A DNA stretch of 64,000 bases from Pseudomonadota bacterium (GCA_008501585.1 QQUN01000027.1:100043-164042), one strand, 5' to 3'; shown: positions 48,201 through 56,385, counted from the first letter of the stretch. Made by a program: numbers and translations. Notes: generated from the letters alone by a model not told the origin.

Positions 48201-49003
48201 TGGTCACCGAGAAGACGGCCAGCCTGATCGAGGCCAAGGAGGTAGCGGAGCGGGCCAACGAGGCGAAGTCGCGCTTTCTGGCCAACATGTCGCACGAGCT
48301 GCGTTCGCCCATGCATGCGGTGCTGAGCTATGCGCGGCTGGGCGAAGACAAGGCGCTGTCGGCGCCGGCGGAGAAGCTGCGGGACTATTTCCACCGGATT
48401 CGCAGCAGCGGTGACCGCTTGCTGCGCCTGGTGGACAATCTGCTCGACCTGTCCAAGCTCGAGGCCGGCCGCATGACGCTGGACATGCAGCCGCTGTCGC
48501 TGGCGCCGGTGGTGACCGAGGTCGCGGCGGAATTCGACGGCCTGTGCGATGCGCGGCAGATCCGTGTGCTCACGGAGCTCGACGCCGCGACGCCACGGGT
48601 GCGGGGGGATGCCGTGCGCATGGGGCAGGTGGTGCGCAACCTGTTGTCCAACGCGATCAAGTTTTCGCCCGACGGCGGCGGCATTACCGTGCAGCTGCGC
48701 GGGGTGGCGCCGCAGGGGTCGGGCCCGGTCACCGAGGTGAGTCTGCGCGTGATCGATGCGGGGGTGGGCATCCCCGAGACGGAGCTCGAAGCGGTGTTCG
48801 ACAAATTCGTGCAAAGTAGCGCCACCCGCACCGGTGCCGGCGGCACCGGTCTGGGGCTGGCGATCTGTCGCGAGATCCTGGTCGCCCATGGCGGCCGGAT
48901 TCGCGCATCCAACGTGGCAGGCGGGGGGGCCTGTTTTGAAATCGTGCTGCCGGTCGATGTGGCGTCCGGCCAAACCCCGGTTGAGGAGCCGAAACCGTCA
49001 TGA
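45221..49003 (+). CDS. Large CHASE-multi-PAS membrane histidine kinase
   Basis: A 1,260-residue paralogue of the kinase at 35632. TM1 lies at about 30-48, a CHASE-type periplasmic domain follows to about 320, TM2 at about 325-345. Four or five PAS regions extend to about 980, then HisKA (FLANMSHELRSPMHAVL, His near 1025) and HATPase motifs (NLLSNAIKF, DAGVGIPE, GTGLGLAI). The rich PAS array suggests several cytosolic signals or long-range coupling. The ATG at 45221 is preceded by GCAGGA. Its stop overlaps the following response regulator (ATGA). Ligands are unknown. Confidence 0.9.
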   Translation: MSSPAPASLTPPDVVDGHDGPAADALSRRRALPLALVVLFLGVVLTWAASRYVDQLESARTEQDTEHAVSRITAALSERVNYYVAHLRATAGLFVASDRVSLFEWERYAATTELSPLNDMGAAGLAYAPRVAADRRADWEDTMFYGYDRVITIRGSTVGSAYPVQFVAPRTDALEGVLGFDLGSSVVRREAIEAATERGDVVLSAPVALQDSRDASPAGLLVLPVFHPAKHLMPSVNPADMVRGVVVLGVRYHDWIASVAGSWTNAVAVELIDDSGDTPVVLVPAGEVASTAHVERTLTVGGRQLRLVFHPTRQLEDSVAGITVRTAGALMTVAFALLTFFLASGRHRALAAAAKVSGALADSERRFALAASATSDGIWEWSPGRHEVFLSARAQQILFGRVLPVAAGWRTVLRCLPPGERRALLLALRGHLQHRQALDVAVSLPDAEGGRRHLLIRGQAAWDGFGRPTRVAGAISDVTPLHARELALERARQFYARVLDFLPHPVLVKSEDHRYVLANRAAGEFLDRPPEAVVGRRTEEVLPGQSAEHLAEDARVLGEGGVSTREFHIVLDNGNERDAIISKAGVAGLEGEPVVLVTVTDVSALRHAERSLKQSLLELDALFSNSPLGMAMVKVNGTIVRANLAFSRMVGVAAEQLPGMRYAQLTPEHLQVLDQAKTIDALRQGVVTPYERAFVRPDGVEVPVVLSGAVMRAADGETAIWTVVEDISERKAAEAALAAAHATNASIVEAMPDMLVQFDEALNLLAVRRPQGLRLSRDIEKAVGLPLAEIVSPKRLAQVLPTLRKAQSSGELQCVEYRAPDPDGRMQDYEARVAPVSTGGLLVVLRNVSELKARERALRESEARFRLMADASPVVIWLADAQLNITYANRAWRTLTGLSLEETAGVSWVSVIHPDDVARVKAVGREARAAQQPYRVEFRVRQPGGRHAWLLAMGEPRMDEQGEVVGFIGVAINISSEKRAQEALRTHRDHLAELVTEKTASLIEAKEVAERANEAKSRFLANMSHELRSPMHAVLSYARLGEDKALSAPAEKLRDYFHRIRSSGDRLLRLVDNLLDLSKLEAGRMTLDMQPLSLAPVVTEVAAEFDGLCDARQIRVLTELDAATPRVRGDAVRMGQVVRNLLSNAIKFSPDGGGITVQLRGVAPQGSGPVTEVSLRVIDAGVGIPETELEAVFDKFVQSSATRTGAGGTGLGLAICREILVAHGGRIRASNVAGGGACFEIVLPVDVASGQTPVEEPKPS

Positions 49004-49899
49004 GTCAAATCCGCATCCTCGTTGTTGACGACGAGCCATTCAATCTCGACATCATCAGCGAGTACCTGGAAGGCGCCGGCTATCTGCTCGAGATGGCGGC
49101 CAGCGGCGAGGACGCCTGGGCCCTGCTGGGCAATACGCAGGCCCGCTTCGACCTGGTGGTGCTCGACCGCATGATGCCCGGCATCGACGGCCTGGAGCTG
49201 CTGCGCTGGATCAAGGCCGACCGCCGCCTGGCGGACATGCCGGTCATCATGCAAACCGCGGCGGCCAGCCCCGAGCAGGTGCGCGAGGGGCTCGCCGCCG
49301 GCGCCTACTACTACCTCACCAAGCCCTTCGAGCCGGAGAGCCTGCAAAGCATCGTGCGCGCGGCGCTCGACGACCTGCACCAGCGCCGCGCCCTTGCCGA
49401 GCGGCTGGCGGTACAGCGCAACGCCTTGCAGACGCTGCAGCATGGCCTGTTCGCCTTCCGCACCATGGAAGAGGCGCACGGCCTGGCGGCGCTGGCCGCG
49501 TCGATCTGCGATGAGCCAGACGTGGTGGTGCTGGGCCTGTCCGAGTTGCTGGTCAACGGGGTCGAGCACGGCAACCTGGGAATCTGTTTCGACGAAAAGT
49601 CGCGGCTGCGCGAGTCCGGCCAGTGGGAGGCGGAAGTCCTGCGCCGCCAGGGCTTGCCGGATAATCAGGCCAAGCGGGTGCGCCTGACGGTCAGCGCCGA
49701 GCCGGGGGCCTGGGTATTTACCATCGAAGACGACGGCGACGGTTTCGCCTGGCAGTCATTTCTCGAGCTGGCGCCGGAGCGGGCGTTCGCGCCCAACGGC
49801 CGGGGGATTGCGCTGGCGCGGCAGCTGGCCTTCGACGAGCTGGAGTACCTGGGCAATGGCAGTTGTGTCCGGGCGACCGTCCGCAAGCGCGCGGGATAG
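49000..49899 (+). CDS. Receiver fused to an RsbW-like ATPase, copy 2
   Basis: A 299-residue paralogue of the protein at 38271, with the same architecture: receiver (LVVDDEPFN, Asp56, Lys108), then GHKL ATPase (GLSELLVNGVEHGNLGI with Asn186, EDDGDGFAW, NGRGIALA). The shared segment between N-box and G1 (FDEKSRLRESGQWEAEVLRR) is conserved. Four-base overlap with the kinase gene shows it is a cognate pair. Its likely output is phosphorylation or sequestration of a STAS or sigma-factor partner encoded elsewhere. Confidence 0.85.
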   Translation: MSQIRILVVDDEPFNLDIISEYLEGAGYLLEMAASGEDAWALLGNTQARFDLVVLDRMMPGIDGLELLRWIKADRRLADMPVIMQTAAASPEQVREGLAAGAYYYLTKPFEPESLQSIVRAALDDLHQRRALAERLAVQRNALQTLQHGLFAFRTMEEAHGLAALAASICDEPDVVVLGLSELLVNGVEHGNLGICFDEKSRLRESGQWEAEVLRRQGLPDNQAKRVRLTVSAEPGAWVFTIEDDGDGFAWQSFLELAPERAFAPNGRGIALARQLAFDELEYLGNGSCVRATVRKRAG

Positions 49900-50034
49900 G
49901 CGGTGGCCAGGGTGCAGAAAAGACGGTGCCTTTGCGCCCGCCGCGGGCGATTTGGGGCACACTAAGGCAAAAAAACGTCACCGGGCGGTGCTCGCCAGCG
50001 GCGCGCCGGCTCGGGACACAGAAAAGGCCAAGCC

Positions 50035-51609
50035 ATGAACAGCCCCGCCCTGACCGTTCTCGTGGTGGATGACACCGCCGCGAACCGTAACCTGATGGCC
50101 GCCTTTCTGGCCAAACTCGGGCACACGGCGGTGTTTGCGGTCGATGGCGTCGCCGCGCTCGAGCGCTTCGAGCAGCAGCGGCCCGACATGATCCTGATGG
50201 ACCTGATGATGCCGCGCATGGATGGCTTCGAGGCCACCCGGCGCATCCGGGCCATGCAGGGCGAGGTGTGGACGCCCATCATCATCATGTCGGCGCTCAA
50301 CACCGATGCCGATATCGTCGCCGGCCTCGATGCCGGCGCCGACGACTATCTGGTCAAGCCCGTGTCCTTTGCGGTGTTCGCCGCCAAGATGCGGACCATC
50401 GGGCGGCTGCAGGCCATGGAGCGGCGCCAGCGCGAGCTGCTCGAGCGCGTGCAGGCCATCTCCAATGCGGTCATCGACGGCATCATCACCATCGACGAGA
50501 AGGGCATCATCCAGTCGGCCAACCCGGCCGCCTGTGCCATGTTCGGCTACGCGCAGGCGGCGCTGGACGGGCAGCATGTCAGCGTCCTGGCCGCGCCGCC
50601 GCGTGCGGCCCATCCCGAGCGTTACCTGGCCCGCTACCTGTCGGGCGGCACGGCCGGCATTCTCGGTACGGTGCGCGAGCTGGAGGGCGAGCGGGCCGAT
50701 GGCGAAGTGTTTCCGCTCGAAGTCGGGGTCACCGAGCTGCAGCTCGATGATCATCGCTTGTACATCGGCGTGATGCGCGATATCAGCGAGCGGATCAGCC
50801 AGCGCGCCGCGATGACCGAGAATGCCGCGCGCCTGCAGCGCTATCACGACGAGCAACAGCGCGAGCAGGAGCTGGCCCGGCAGATCATGGTCAGCCAGAT
50901 CGATACCGACTGGCTGCGCGATCCGCGGGTGCATTTCACCGTGATGCCGGCGCGGCGCTTCTCGGGCGACCTGGTGGTGGCCGCCAGTTCGCCCAGCGGC
51001 CGTCTGTACGCCATGCTGGCCGACGCCACCGGCCATGGCCTGTCGGCGGCGATCAGCGTGCAGCCGGTGCTGCCGGTGTTCTACGCCCAGGTTGCCCGCG
51101 ACGTGTCGCTGGCGCATCTGGTCGGCGAGCTCAACACGGTGCTCCACCGGTCCTTGCCGATCGGGCGCTTCGTGGGGGCGGCGGTGGTGTGTCTGGACAG
51201 CGATGGCGTGTCGGCCCAGGTGTGGGTGGGCGGCATTCCCGAGGTCGTGCTGCTGGGGGCGGATGGCCGGGTGCGGCAGCGGTTCGTGTCGAATCACCTG
51301 CCGCTGGGCGTGGTGGCCACGGCGGGCGACGGCTGCGTCGTCGCCCAGGCCGCCACCCGGCCGGGCGATCAGCTGGTGCTGTATTCCGACGGCGTGATCG
51401 AGGCGACCAACGAGGCGGCCGAGGGCTTTGGCGTGTTGCGGCTGGAGCAGGTGCTGGCGGCCAACGACCATGGGCGGCGCATCGAAGCCTTGCGCATTGC
51501 GCTGGCCGAGCACCTGGCCGGCGCCTCGGCACACGACGACATGTCGGCCTTGCTGATCGATTGCGCGGCGCATCCGGGCTTGCCCGGGCTGGCCGATCCG
51601 GTGATCTGA
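50035..51609 (+). CDS. Receiver-PAS-PP2C (RsbU/SpoIIE-type) phosphatase
   Basis: A 524-residue protein: receiver at 1-125 (VVDDTAANRN, Asp56 in MDLMMP, Lys108), PAS at about 140-250, coiled coil to 285, then a PP2C-like SpoIIE domain (FSGDLV with Asp312, LADATGHGLSAAI with Asp330, then YSDGVIEATN and DDMSALLI). The metal-binding aspartates are intact. It lies 135 bp after the copy 2 ATPase gene, the reverse activity to RsbW-type kinases, so the three genes could make one partner-switching module. No STAS gene is seen nearby. Confidence 0.87.
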   Translation: MNSPALTVLVVDDTAANRNLMAAFLAKLGHTAVFAVDGVAALERFEQQRPDMILMDLMMPRMDGFEATRRIRAMQGEVWTPIIIMSALNTDADIVAGLDAGADDYLVKPVSFAVFAAKMRTIGRLQAMERRQRELLERVQAISNAVIDGIITIDEKGIIQSANPAACAMFGYAQAALDGQHVSVLAAPPRAAHPERYLARYLSGGTAGILGTVRELEGERADGEVFPLEVGVTELQLDDHRLYIGVMRDISERISQRAAMTENAARLQRYHDEQQREQELARQIMVSQIDTDWLRDPRVHFTVMPARRFSGDLVVAASSPSGRLYAMLADATGHGLSAAISVQPVLPVFYAQVARDVSLAHLVGELNTVLHRSLPIGRFVGAAVVCLDSDGVSAQVWVGGIPEVVLLGADGRVRQRFVSNHLPLGVVATAGDGCVVAQAATRPGDQLVLYSDGVIEATNEAAEGFGVLRLEQVLAANDHGRRIEALRIALAEHLAGASAHDDMSALLIDCAAHPGLPGLADPVI

Positions 51610-51753
51610 GAACTTGTGAATAAATCGACTGCGCGTGCCGATTGCTGCGTTGCTCACTCGCTCACGCCTCGCCTATCCATTTGATATGTCTCGTCGTTCG
51701 CTCGCTCGCGCCTTGCACTCGGCGCTGCTCGCTACGATTTCTTCACAAGTTCT
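51609..51753. repeat. 145-bp element with 12-bp terminal inverted repeats
   Basis: AGAACTTGTGAA (51609-51620) and TTCACAAGTTCT (51742-51753) bound a stretch with several GCTCGCTC/CGCTCGC motifs. The left end overlaps the stop region of the PP2C gene. It has no coding capacity. A small dispersed element of MITE or REP type is likely; copy number cannot be judged here. Confidence 0.7.
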
Positions 51754-51891
51754 GAGCGCTCCGCAAAAAAAGCCTACGGTTCTGCGCGCTGCGGCCGTTA
51801 GCACTCTGGATGACCCGTGCCACGCCCTGTCCTTGCCGGCGGGGGCGCATGTCGACCGGCCTTCCCTCTCTGACCTATTCTGCGATCCGCC
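51754..51891. other. Non-coding stretch before the PilZ gene
   Basis: No gene, hairpin or clear promoter was found. It contains the upstream region of the PilZ-like gene, with an AAAAAAA run near 51764. Confidence 0.5.
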
Positions 51892-52194
51892 ATGAACCCA
51901 TATGACGACCGACGCGCGACCCGGCGCATCCCCCTGGGCTGCAATGCACTGATCAAACCGGCGGGCGACACGCCGGCCGTGCCGGCGCACTGTGTCGAGC
52001 TGAGCCCCGGCGGCATGACGCTGGAGACGGCCTATGTGCCCAGCGTGGCCGAGCTGCTCGATGTGCTGGTGCGCCAGCCGGACGGTGGCCTGGACCGCCC
52101 GCCGCTGCATGTGCGGGTCGAGGTCAAGCGCTGCCATCGGGCGGAATCCGGCAAGTACGTGCTCGGCGCGCAGATCGTCCAGGTGCTCAAGTAG
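51892..52194 (+). CDS. PilZ-domain-like protein
   Basis: A 100-residue protein with the RxxxR element of PilZ domains (DRRATRRIPL) and a VELSPGGMTLE stretch in the place of the D/NxSxxG motif; the acidic position is Glu rather than Asp/Asn. PilZ domains bind cyclic-di-GMP, and this genome encodes a diguanylate cyclase/phosphodiesterase at 21832. Binding is not certain because of the variant motif. It converges with a small secreted-protein gene four bases away. Confidence 0.75.
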   Translation: MNPYDDRRATRRIPLGCNALIKPAGDTPAVPAHCVELSPGGMTLETAYVPSVAELLDVLVRQPDGGLDRPPLHVRVEVKRCHRAESGKYVLGAQIVQVLK

Positions 52195-52197
52195 GGT

Positions 52198-52473
52198 TTA
52201 ACGACAGACCAGGCTTGGCGCCGGACTGTCCTTGGCGTGGCTGGCGGCCACGGCCGTCACCACGCATTTCATGGCGCCGCATTCGCAGTTGAACACCAGC
52301 GCCTGTGTCGCCGCCAGGGGCTGACCCGACGAGCATGCGCAGGGCTCGACGTACCGGGTCGCCGCCGGTGGGGCGTTGACGGGGGTGGTGCTGGCTGCCG
52401 GGGGCTGCGGGGTGGCCGCGAGGCCGGTCTGGCACAGCAGCGCCATGATGAGCGCGGCGGGCAGGCGGGTCAT
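52198..52473 (-). CDS. Small exported cysteine-containing protein
   Basis: A 91-residue protein with a signal peptide (RLPAALIMALLCQTGLAA, cleavage near residue 20) and a mature part of about 70 residues with cysteines in EPCACSSG, FNCECGAMKC and at the end (LVCR). Disulfides or metal binding are likely. CAGGAG lies upstream of the ATG at 52473. I do not recognise the family. It is downstream of the PP2C-kinase gene on the same strand, 77 bp away, and could be cotranscribed. Confidence 0.6.
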   Translation of the reverse strand: MTRLPAALIMALLCQTGLAATPQPPAASTTPVNAPPAATRYVEPCACSSGQPLAATQALVFNCECGAMKCVVTAVAASHAKDSPAPSLVCR

Positions 52474-52550
52474 GGGATATCTCCTGACGAAGCGACGGGC
52501 GGATGGCCGCTTCCAGTATGGCCAATCGATGCCGTCGCCGAAAGCCCGGC

Positions 52551-54263
52551 TCAACGCGCCAGTTGCCAGAGATTCAGCAAGAACAGGATCACGCACAGCA
52601 CCTGCCAGACGGCCACCGGGTTCTTCTGGATCAGCGGCTGGCGGCGGATGTTCGCTACCAGCGCCGGGTTGGGCACGGTGAAGTCCTGCAGGAACTCGGA
52701 GAAGGCGTCGTAGCGCTCGGCCGGGTTGGGTTGCAGGGCCTTCTTCAGGCAGCCTTCGATCCACAGCGGCAGGTCGTGGCGGCGGTGGCGGGCAGGGATG
52801 TAGGCCAGCTCGGTGTAGGACTTGAGGCTGACGCGCTTGACCGCCGGTTCGTCGAAAGGCAGCGCGCCGGTGATCATCTCGTAGGCGATCACGGCCAGCG
52901 AGAACAGGTCGGAACGATAGCTGCCGCGCTCGCCCATCAGGTATTCGGGCGCCACGTAATTGACGCTGCCCTGCGGCACGGACTTGTCGAGCGGCGACGC
53001 GATCTCGTCGGTGCCGGCGATCATCACCGTGCCGAAGTCGAGGATCTTCACCCGGCCGTCGCGGTTGATCATGATGTTTTCGGGCTTGAGGTCCTGGTGC
53101 ACCATGTCGGCGCGCTGGAAGGCGCGCAGCCCGGCCACCGCCTGGCGGATGATGTCGCGCACCGCATCGAGTGAGGGCTGCGGGTTGTCGTGCATCCACT
53201 CGCGCAGGTTCATGCCCTCGATGTGCTCGCCCAGGTAGGTCATGAACTGCTTGTCGGGCCGGCCCGGGTAGGTCTTCATCACGTTGGGGTGGTCGATGCG
53301 CTGGCCGACCCACTCCTCGCGGATGAAACCGTCGAGATACACCGCGTCCTCGGCGAAGTTCTCCGACGGCGCCTTGAGCACGTAGCGCTGGGCGTTGTCG
53401 ATGTCCTTGACCAGGTACATGTGGCTGCGCGTGCCGGAGAAGATCACGTCGAGCACCTCAAAACCGTCGATCTTGTTGCCGGGCGCGAGCACCGGCGGGA
53501 TCGGGCGCTGGGTGAGGCGGCGGTGGGTCTCCTCCAGGGTTTCGAGCGGCAGGGTGTCGACGGCGACGATCAGCGCCGACAGGTTGTCGTCCGAGCCGGC
53601 CGCCAGCGCCTCGTCGACCAGCTGGCGGGCGAGGGCTTCGAGGTCGTCGCCGGCGCCGGCGACGATGTCGCGGATGCGCGCGGCCGGCAGCACGCCGTGC
53701 ACGCCGTCGGTGGTCAGCAGCACGCGGTCGCCCTGGAGCAACTCGCGGGTCAGGTAGTCCACTTCGAGGCGGGTGTCGGCGCCCAGCGCGCGGGCCAGGA
53801 ATTCGCGCCCGCCCTCGCTCATCACATGGTCGCGCGTGAGCTGTTCGAGCTGGCCGCCGCGCACATGCCACACGCGGCTGTCGCCGGCATGGAAGACATG
53901 CAGGGTGTTGGACTTGATGACCGCCGCCGAGAAAGTGGTGAGCAGGCTGTCGCGCACGCCGTGGCGCGCGGCGTTCTGGCGGTACACCCACTGGTTGAGG
54001 CCGTTGAGCACCGAGCCGGCGGCCTTGCGCACGCTCCAGGTCGGCGGGGTGGAGAAGTAGTCGTTGATGAAACCGGTGACCGCCATCTGGCTGGCGATTT
54101 CCGAATCGGCCGCGCTGCTCACGCCATCGCACATCACGGCGGCGGCGCCTTTCAGGTCGCGCTCGGTGCCCTCGGGCAAGTGGGCGGCGAAGGCGTCCTG
54201 GTTGACGGGCTTGGGCCCTTCGGTGGAGTGGCCCCCGAAGCGGACTTCAAGGCGGGTGCTCAT
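52551..54263 (-). CDS. Membrane-anchored PP2C phosphatase-Ser/Thr kinase fusion
   Basis: A 570-residue protein. Residues 1-240 are a PP2C phosphatase (NQDAF at 21-25, MCDGVSS, LLTTDGVHG, GSDDNLSALI). Residues 265-530 are a Hanks-type kinase with Lys297, HQDLKPEN (389-396), DFG (409-411) and APE (438-440); the catalytic loop has HQD instead of HRD. One TM helix (551-568) anchors it. Such fusions accompany nitrate-assimilation genes in other betaproteobacteria, so it may control the adjoining transporter or NirBD. ATG 54263 has GGAG upstream; 54278 is an alternative. Confidence 0.9.
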   Translation of the reverse strand: MSTRLEVRFGGHSTEGPKPVNQDAFAAHLPEGTERDLKGAAAVMCDGVSSAADSEIASQMAVTGFINDYFSTPPTWSVRKAAGSVLNGLNQWVYRQNAARHGVRDSLLTTFSAAVIKSNTLHVFHAGDSRVWHVRGGQLEQLTRDHVMSEGGREFLARALGADTRLEVDYLTRELLQGDRVLLTTDGVHGVLPAARIRDIVAGAGDDLEALARQLVDEALAAGSDDNLSALIVAVDTLPLETLEETHRRLTQRPIPPVLAPGNKIDGFEVLDVIFSGTRSHMYLVKDIDNAQRYVLKAPSENFAEDAVYLDGFIREEWVGQRIDHPNVMKTYPGRPDKQFMTYLGEHIEGMNLREWMHDNPQPSLDAVRDIIRQAVAGLRAFQRADMVHQDLKPENIMINRDGRVKILDFGTVMIAGTDEIASPLDKSVPQGSVNYVAPEYLMGERGSYRSDLFSLAVIAYEMITGALPFDEPAVKRVSLKSYTELAYIPARHRRHDLPLWIEGCLKKALQPNPAERYDAFSEFLQDFTVPNPALVANIRRQPLIQKNPVAVWQVLCVILFLLNLWQLAR

Positions 54264-54282
54264 GCGTGGCGGCTCCATGTGT

Positions 54283-54307
54283 GAAAGGCCGGCGGGTGCC
54301 GGCCTTT
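54283..54307 (-). terminator. Hairpin between transporter and PP2C-kinase genes
   Basis: Perfect 11-bp stem (GAAAGGCCGGC / GCCGGCCTTTC), 4-nt loop. On the transcribed strand it ends CCTTTCACAC, so the T-run is short; partial termination or processing would lower expression of the kinase gene relative to the transporter. Confidence 0.5.
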
Positions 54308-54350
54308 CGGACGATGTAACGGGGCGTCGGCCGCCCCGATTCTACCGGTC

Positions 54351-55820
54351 TCAGCTCACGCTGATCAGTTCCACCGAGCCGTCTTCGCGGACTTCGGCCA
54401 TGTGGCCCTTGGGCTCTTCCATGAACAGCAGGGTGACGAAGCCGAGCACCGCGGTGAGCGCGATCACGCCGAAGAAGATCTCGTAGCTGACCAGCGACAG
54501 CACGGTGAGGTAGACCACCGCGCCGACGTTGCCGTAGGCGCCGGTCATGCCGGCGATCTGGCCGGTGAGGCGGCGCTTGATCAGCGGCACCACGGCGAAC
54601 ACCGCGCCCTCGCCGGCCTGCACGAAGAAGGAGCAGGCCATGGCCACGGCGACGGCCAGCCACAGCGGCCAGCTGCTGTTGGTCAGCGCCATCAGGCCGT
54701 AGCCCGCGGCCAGGCCGGCGGTGAGGATCAGCAGCGTCTTCTTGCGGCCGAAGCGGTCGGAGATCCAGCCGCCGCCGGGGCGCGACATGAGGTTCATGAA
54801 GGCGTAGGCCGAGGCCACCAGGCCGGCATAGACCGGGTCGAGGTTGAAGGTTTCGGCGAAGAACAGCGGCAGCATCGACACCACGGCCAGCTCGGAGCCG
54901 AAGGTGGCGAAGTACAGGATGTTGAGCACGGCGACCTGCTTGAACTTGTAGCGGTGCATCTCCGGGACCGGCTTGGTGAAGATCTCGTGGTTGACCCGGT
55001 AGGCGCTGTAGCAGTCATACACGTAGATGGCGGCCAGGCCGAGGTAGATGGCGTTGGCGGCGAAGTCGGTGATCATCTTCACGCCGGCCGGCGACAGCTT
55101 CCAGGTCAGCAGCGCGAGCGCGGCGTACATCGGGATCTTCATCAGCAGCAGGAAGTAGAAGTCACCGGTGCTGGTCACTTCCAGGCCGCCGCTCTTCTTG
55201 GGCTTGAAGTAGGTCGAGCCCTTGGGGGTGTCGCTGACATTGAAGTACCAGATGAAGGAGAACAGCAGGCTCAGCGCGCCGGTGATGCCGATGGCGTAGC
55301 GCCAGCCGTTGTCGCCGCCGAACACCAGGGCGATGGTCGGCAGCAGCATGGCCGCAGCCGCCGAGCCGAAGTTGCCCCAGCCGCCGTAGATGCCCTCGGC
55401 GGTGCCCAGCTCGTTGGCCGGGAACCACTCGCTGACCATGCGGATACCGATCACGAAGCCGGCGCCGATGAAGCCGAGCAGGAAGCGCGCGATGGCCGCC
55501 TGGGTGAAGGTGTCGGCCAGCGCGAACATGAAGCAGGGCACGCTGGAGATGAACAGCAGCGCGGCGTAGGTGATGCGAGGGCCGTACTTGTCGGTGAGCA
55601 TGCCGATGAGGATGCGCGCCGGGATGGTGAGCGCCACGTTGAGGATCAGCAGCGTCTTGACTTGACCCTTCTCGAGACCGAGCGACTCGGCGATGGCGCC
55701 GAGCAGCGGGGCGTGGTTGAACCACACGAAGAAGGTGATGAAGAAGACCATCCACGACAGGTGGAGGATCTTCATCTTCCCCGTGAAGGAGAACAGGTTG
55801 AAGCCTTTCTCGTTTGACAT
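54351..55820 (-). CDS. NarK/NasA-family nitrate/nitrite MFS transporter
   Basis: A 489-residue MFS protein with twelve hydrophobic helices. The nitrate-porter signature regions [13 protein letters not shown] and [13 protein letters not shown] in helices 5 and 11 hold the glycine-rich nitrate signature, and [14 protein letters not shown] the substrate arginine. Located between nirD and the PP2C-kinase, it most likely imports nitrate (or nitrite) for assimilation. Start ATG at 55820. The 128-bp gap to nirD contains a hairpin at 55887-55908. Confidence 0.92.
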   Translation of the reverse strand: MSNEKGFNLFSFTGKMKILHLSWMVFFITFFVWFNHAPLLGAIAESLGLEKGQVKTLLILNVALTIPARILIGMLTDKYGPRITYAALLFISSVPCFMFALADTFTQAAIARFLLGFIGAGFVIGIRMVSEWFPANELGTAEGIYGGWGNFGSAAAAMLLPTIALVFGGDNGWRYAIGITGALSLLFSFIWYFNVSDTPKGSTYFKPKKSGGLEVTSTGDFYFLLLMKIPMYAALALLTWKLSPAGVKMITDFAANAIYLGLAAIYVYDCYSAYRVNHEIFTKPVPEMHRYKFKQVAVLNILYFATFGSELAVVSMLPLFFAETFNLDPVYAGLVASAYAFMNLMSRPGGGWISDRFGRKKTLLILTAGLAAGYGLMALTNSSWPLWLAVAVAMACSFFVQAGEGAVFAVVPLIKRRLTGQIAGMTGAYGNVGAVVYLTVLSLVSYEIFFGVIALTAVLGFVTLLFMEEPKGHMAEVREDGSVELISVS

Positions 55821-55886
55821 GTTGCGACCTCGCGATGCTTTGGAAAATCGGGTGCCCGGCGGCTGCTTGGGGCCGAGCGACGCCTG

Positions 55887-55908
55887 CGCGGGCACCGTGG
55901 TGCCTGCG
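55887..55908 (-). other. Hairpin between nirD and the transporter gene
   Basis: A nine-pair stem with one G-U pair (CGCGGGCAC / GTGCCTGCG on the plus strand) and loop CGTG. No T-run follows, so a processing or stability element is more likely than a terminator. Confidence 0.4.
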
Positions 55909-55948
55909 GGCGTGTCATGAAATCGGTGCCGGCCAGCCGCCGGCGGGC

Positions 55949-56287
55949 TTATAGCTGCAGGAAGACCGTGCCGTCCTCGACCTTGGTCGGGAAGGGTTTG
56001 GTGCAGCCCTTGTCGGGGGCGACCGCCTCGCCGTTCTCGAGCTGGATCTTCCAGTTGTGCAGCGGGCAGGTCACCGAGCGGCCATGGACGATGCCTTGCG
56101 ACAGCGGGCCGCCCTTGTGCGGGCACTTGTCATGCACGGCAAAGACTTCGTCCTCGCGGTTGCGGAAGATCGCGATGTCGCCGTGGGTCGGGCTGCTGAC
56201 CACGCGGGAGCCGAGCACCGGGATCTCGTCGAGTTTGAAAACCGGCTGCCAGGCCAGGTCGGCGGGGCTGAGGGTTTGTGCAGTCAT
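55949..56287 (-). CDS. nirD: Nitrite reductase small subunit, Rieske type
   Basis: A 112-residue NirD with Rieske ligands Cys55-x-His57 (DKCPHKGG) and Cys74-x2-His77 (VTCPLHNW). It forms part of the cytoplasmic NADH-dependent nitrite reductase with NirB, making ammonium. ATG 56287 is chosen; a TTG at 56299 would add four residues. It lies 98 bp after nirB, with a micro-ORF between them. Confidence 0.95.
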   Translation of the reverse strand: MTAQTLSPADLAWQPVFKLDEIPVLGSRVVSSPTHGDIAIFRNREDEVFAVHDKCPHKGGPLSQGIVHGRSVTCPLHNWKIQLENGEAVAPDKGCTKPFPTKVEDGTVFLQL

Positions 56288-56315
56288 GAGCTTTCTCAAT
56301 GCCTAAAAATGTTGT

Positions 56316-56375
56316 TCAGAGCGGGGTGCCGTCGTCGCCGGTTTCGGCGGGCCACCAGTGGTCCCATTCGTTCAT
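56316..56375 (-). CDS. Possible 19-residue W-rich micro-ORF between nirB and nirD
   Basis: ATG at 56375 preceded by TGAGGTGCG (spacing about 8), encoding MNEWDHWWPAETGDDGTPL and a TGA at 56316-56318. Three tryptophans in 19 residues and an acidic C-terminus are unusual. It starts 10 bases after the nirB stop and would be translated from the same transcript. Whether it is a real peptide or a leader for nirD is open; no family is known to me. Confidence 0.4.
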   Translation of the reverse strand: MNEWDHWWPAETGDDGTPL

Positions 56376-56385
56376 GGTGCGCACC

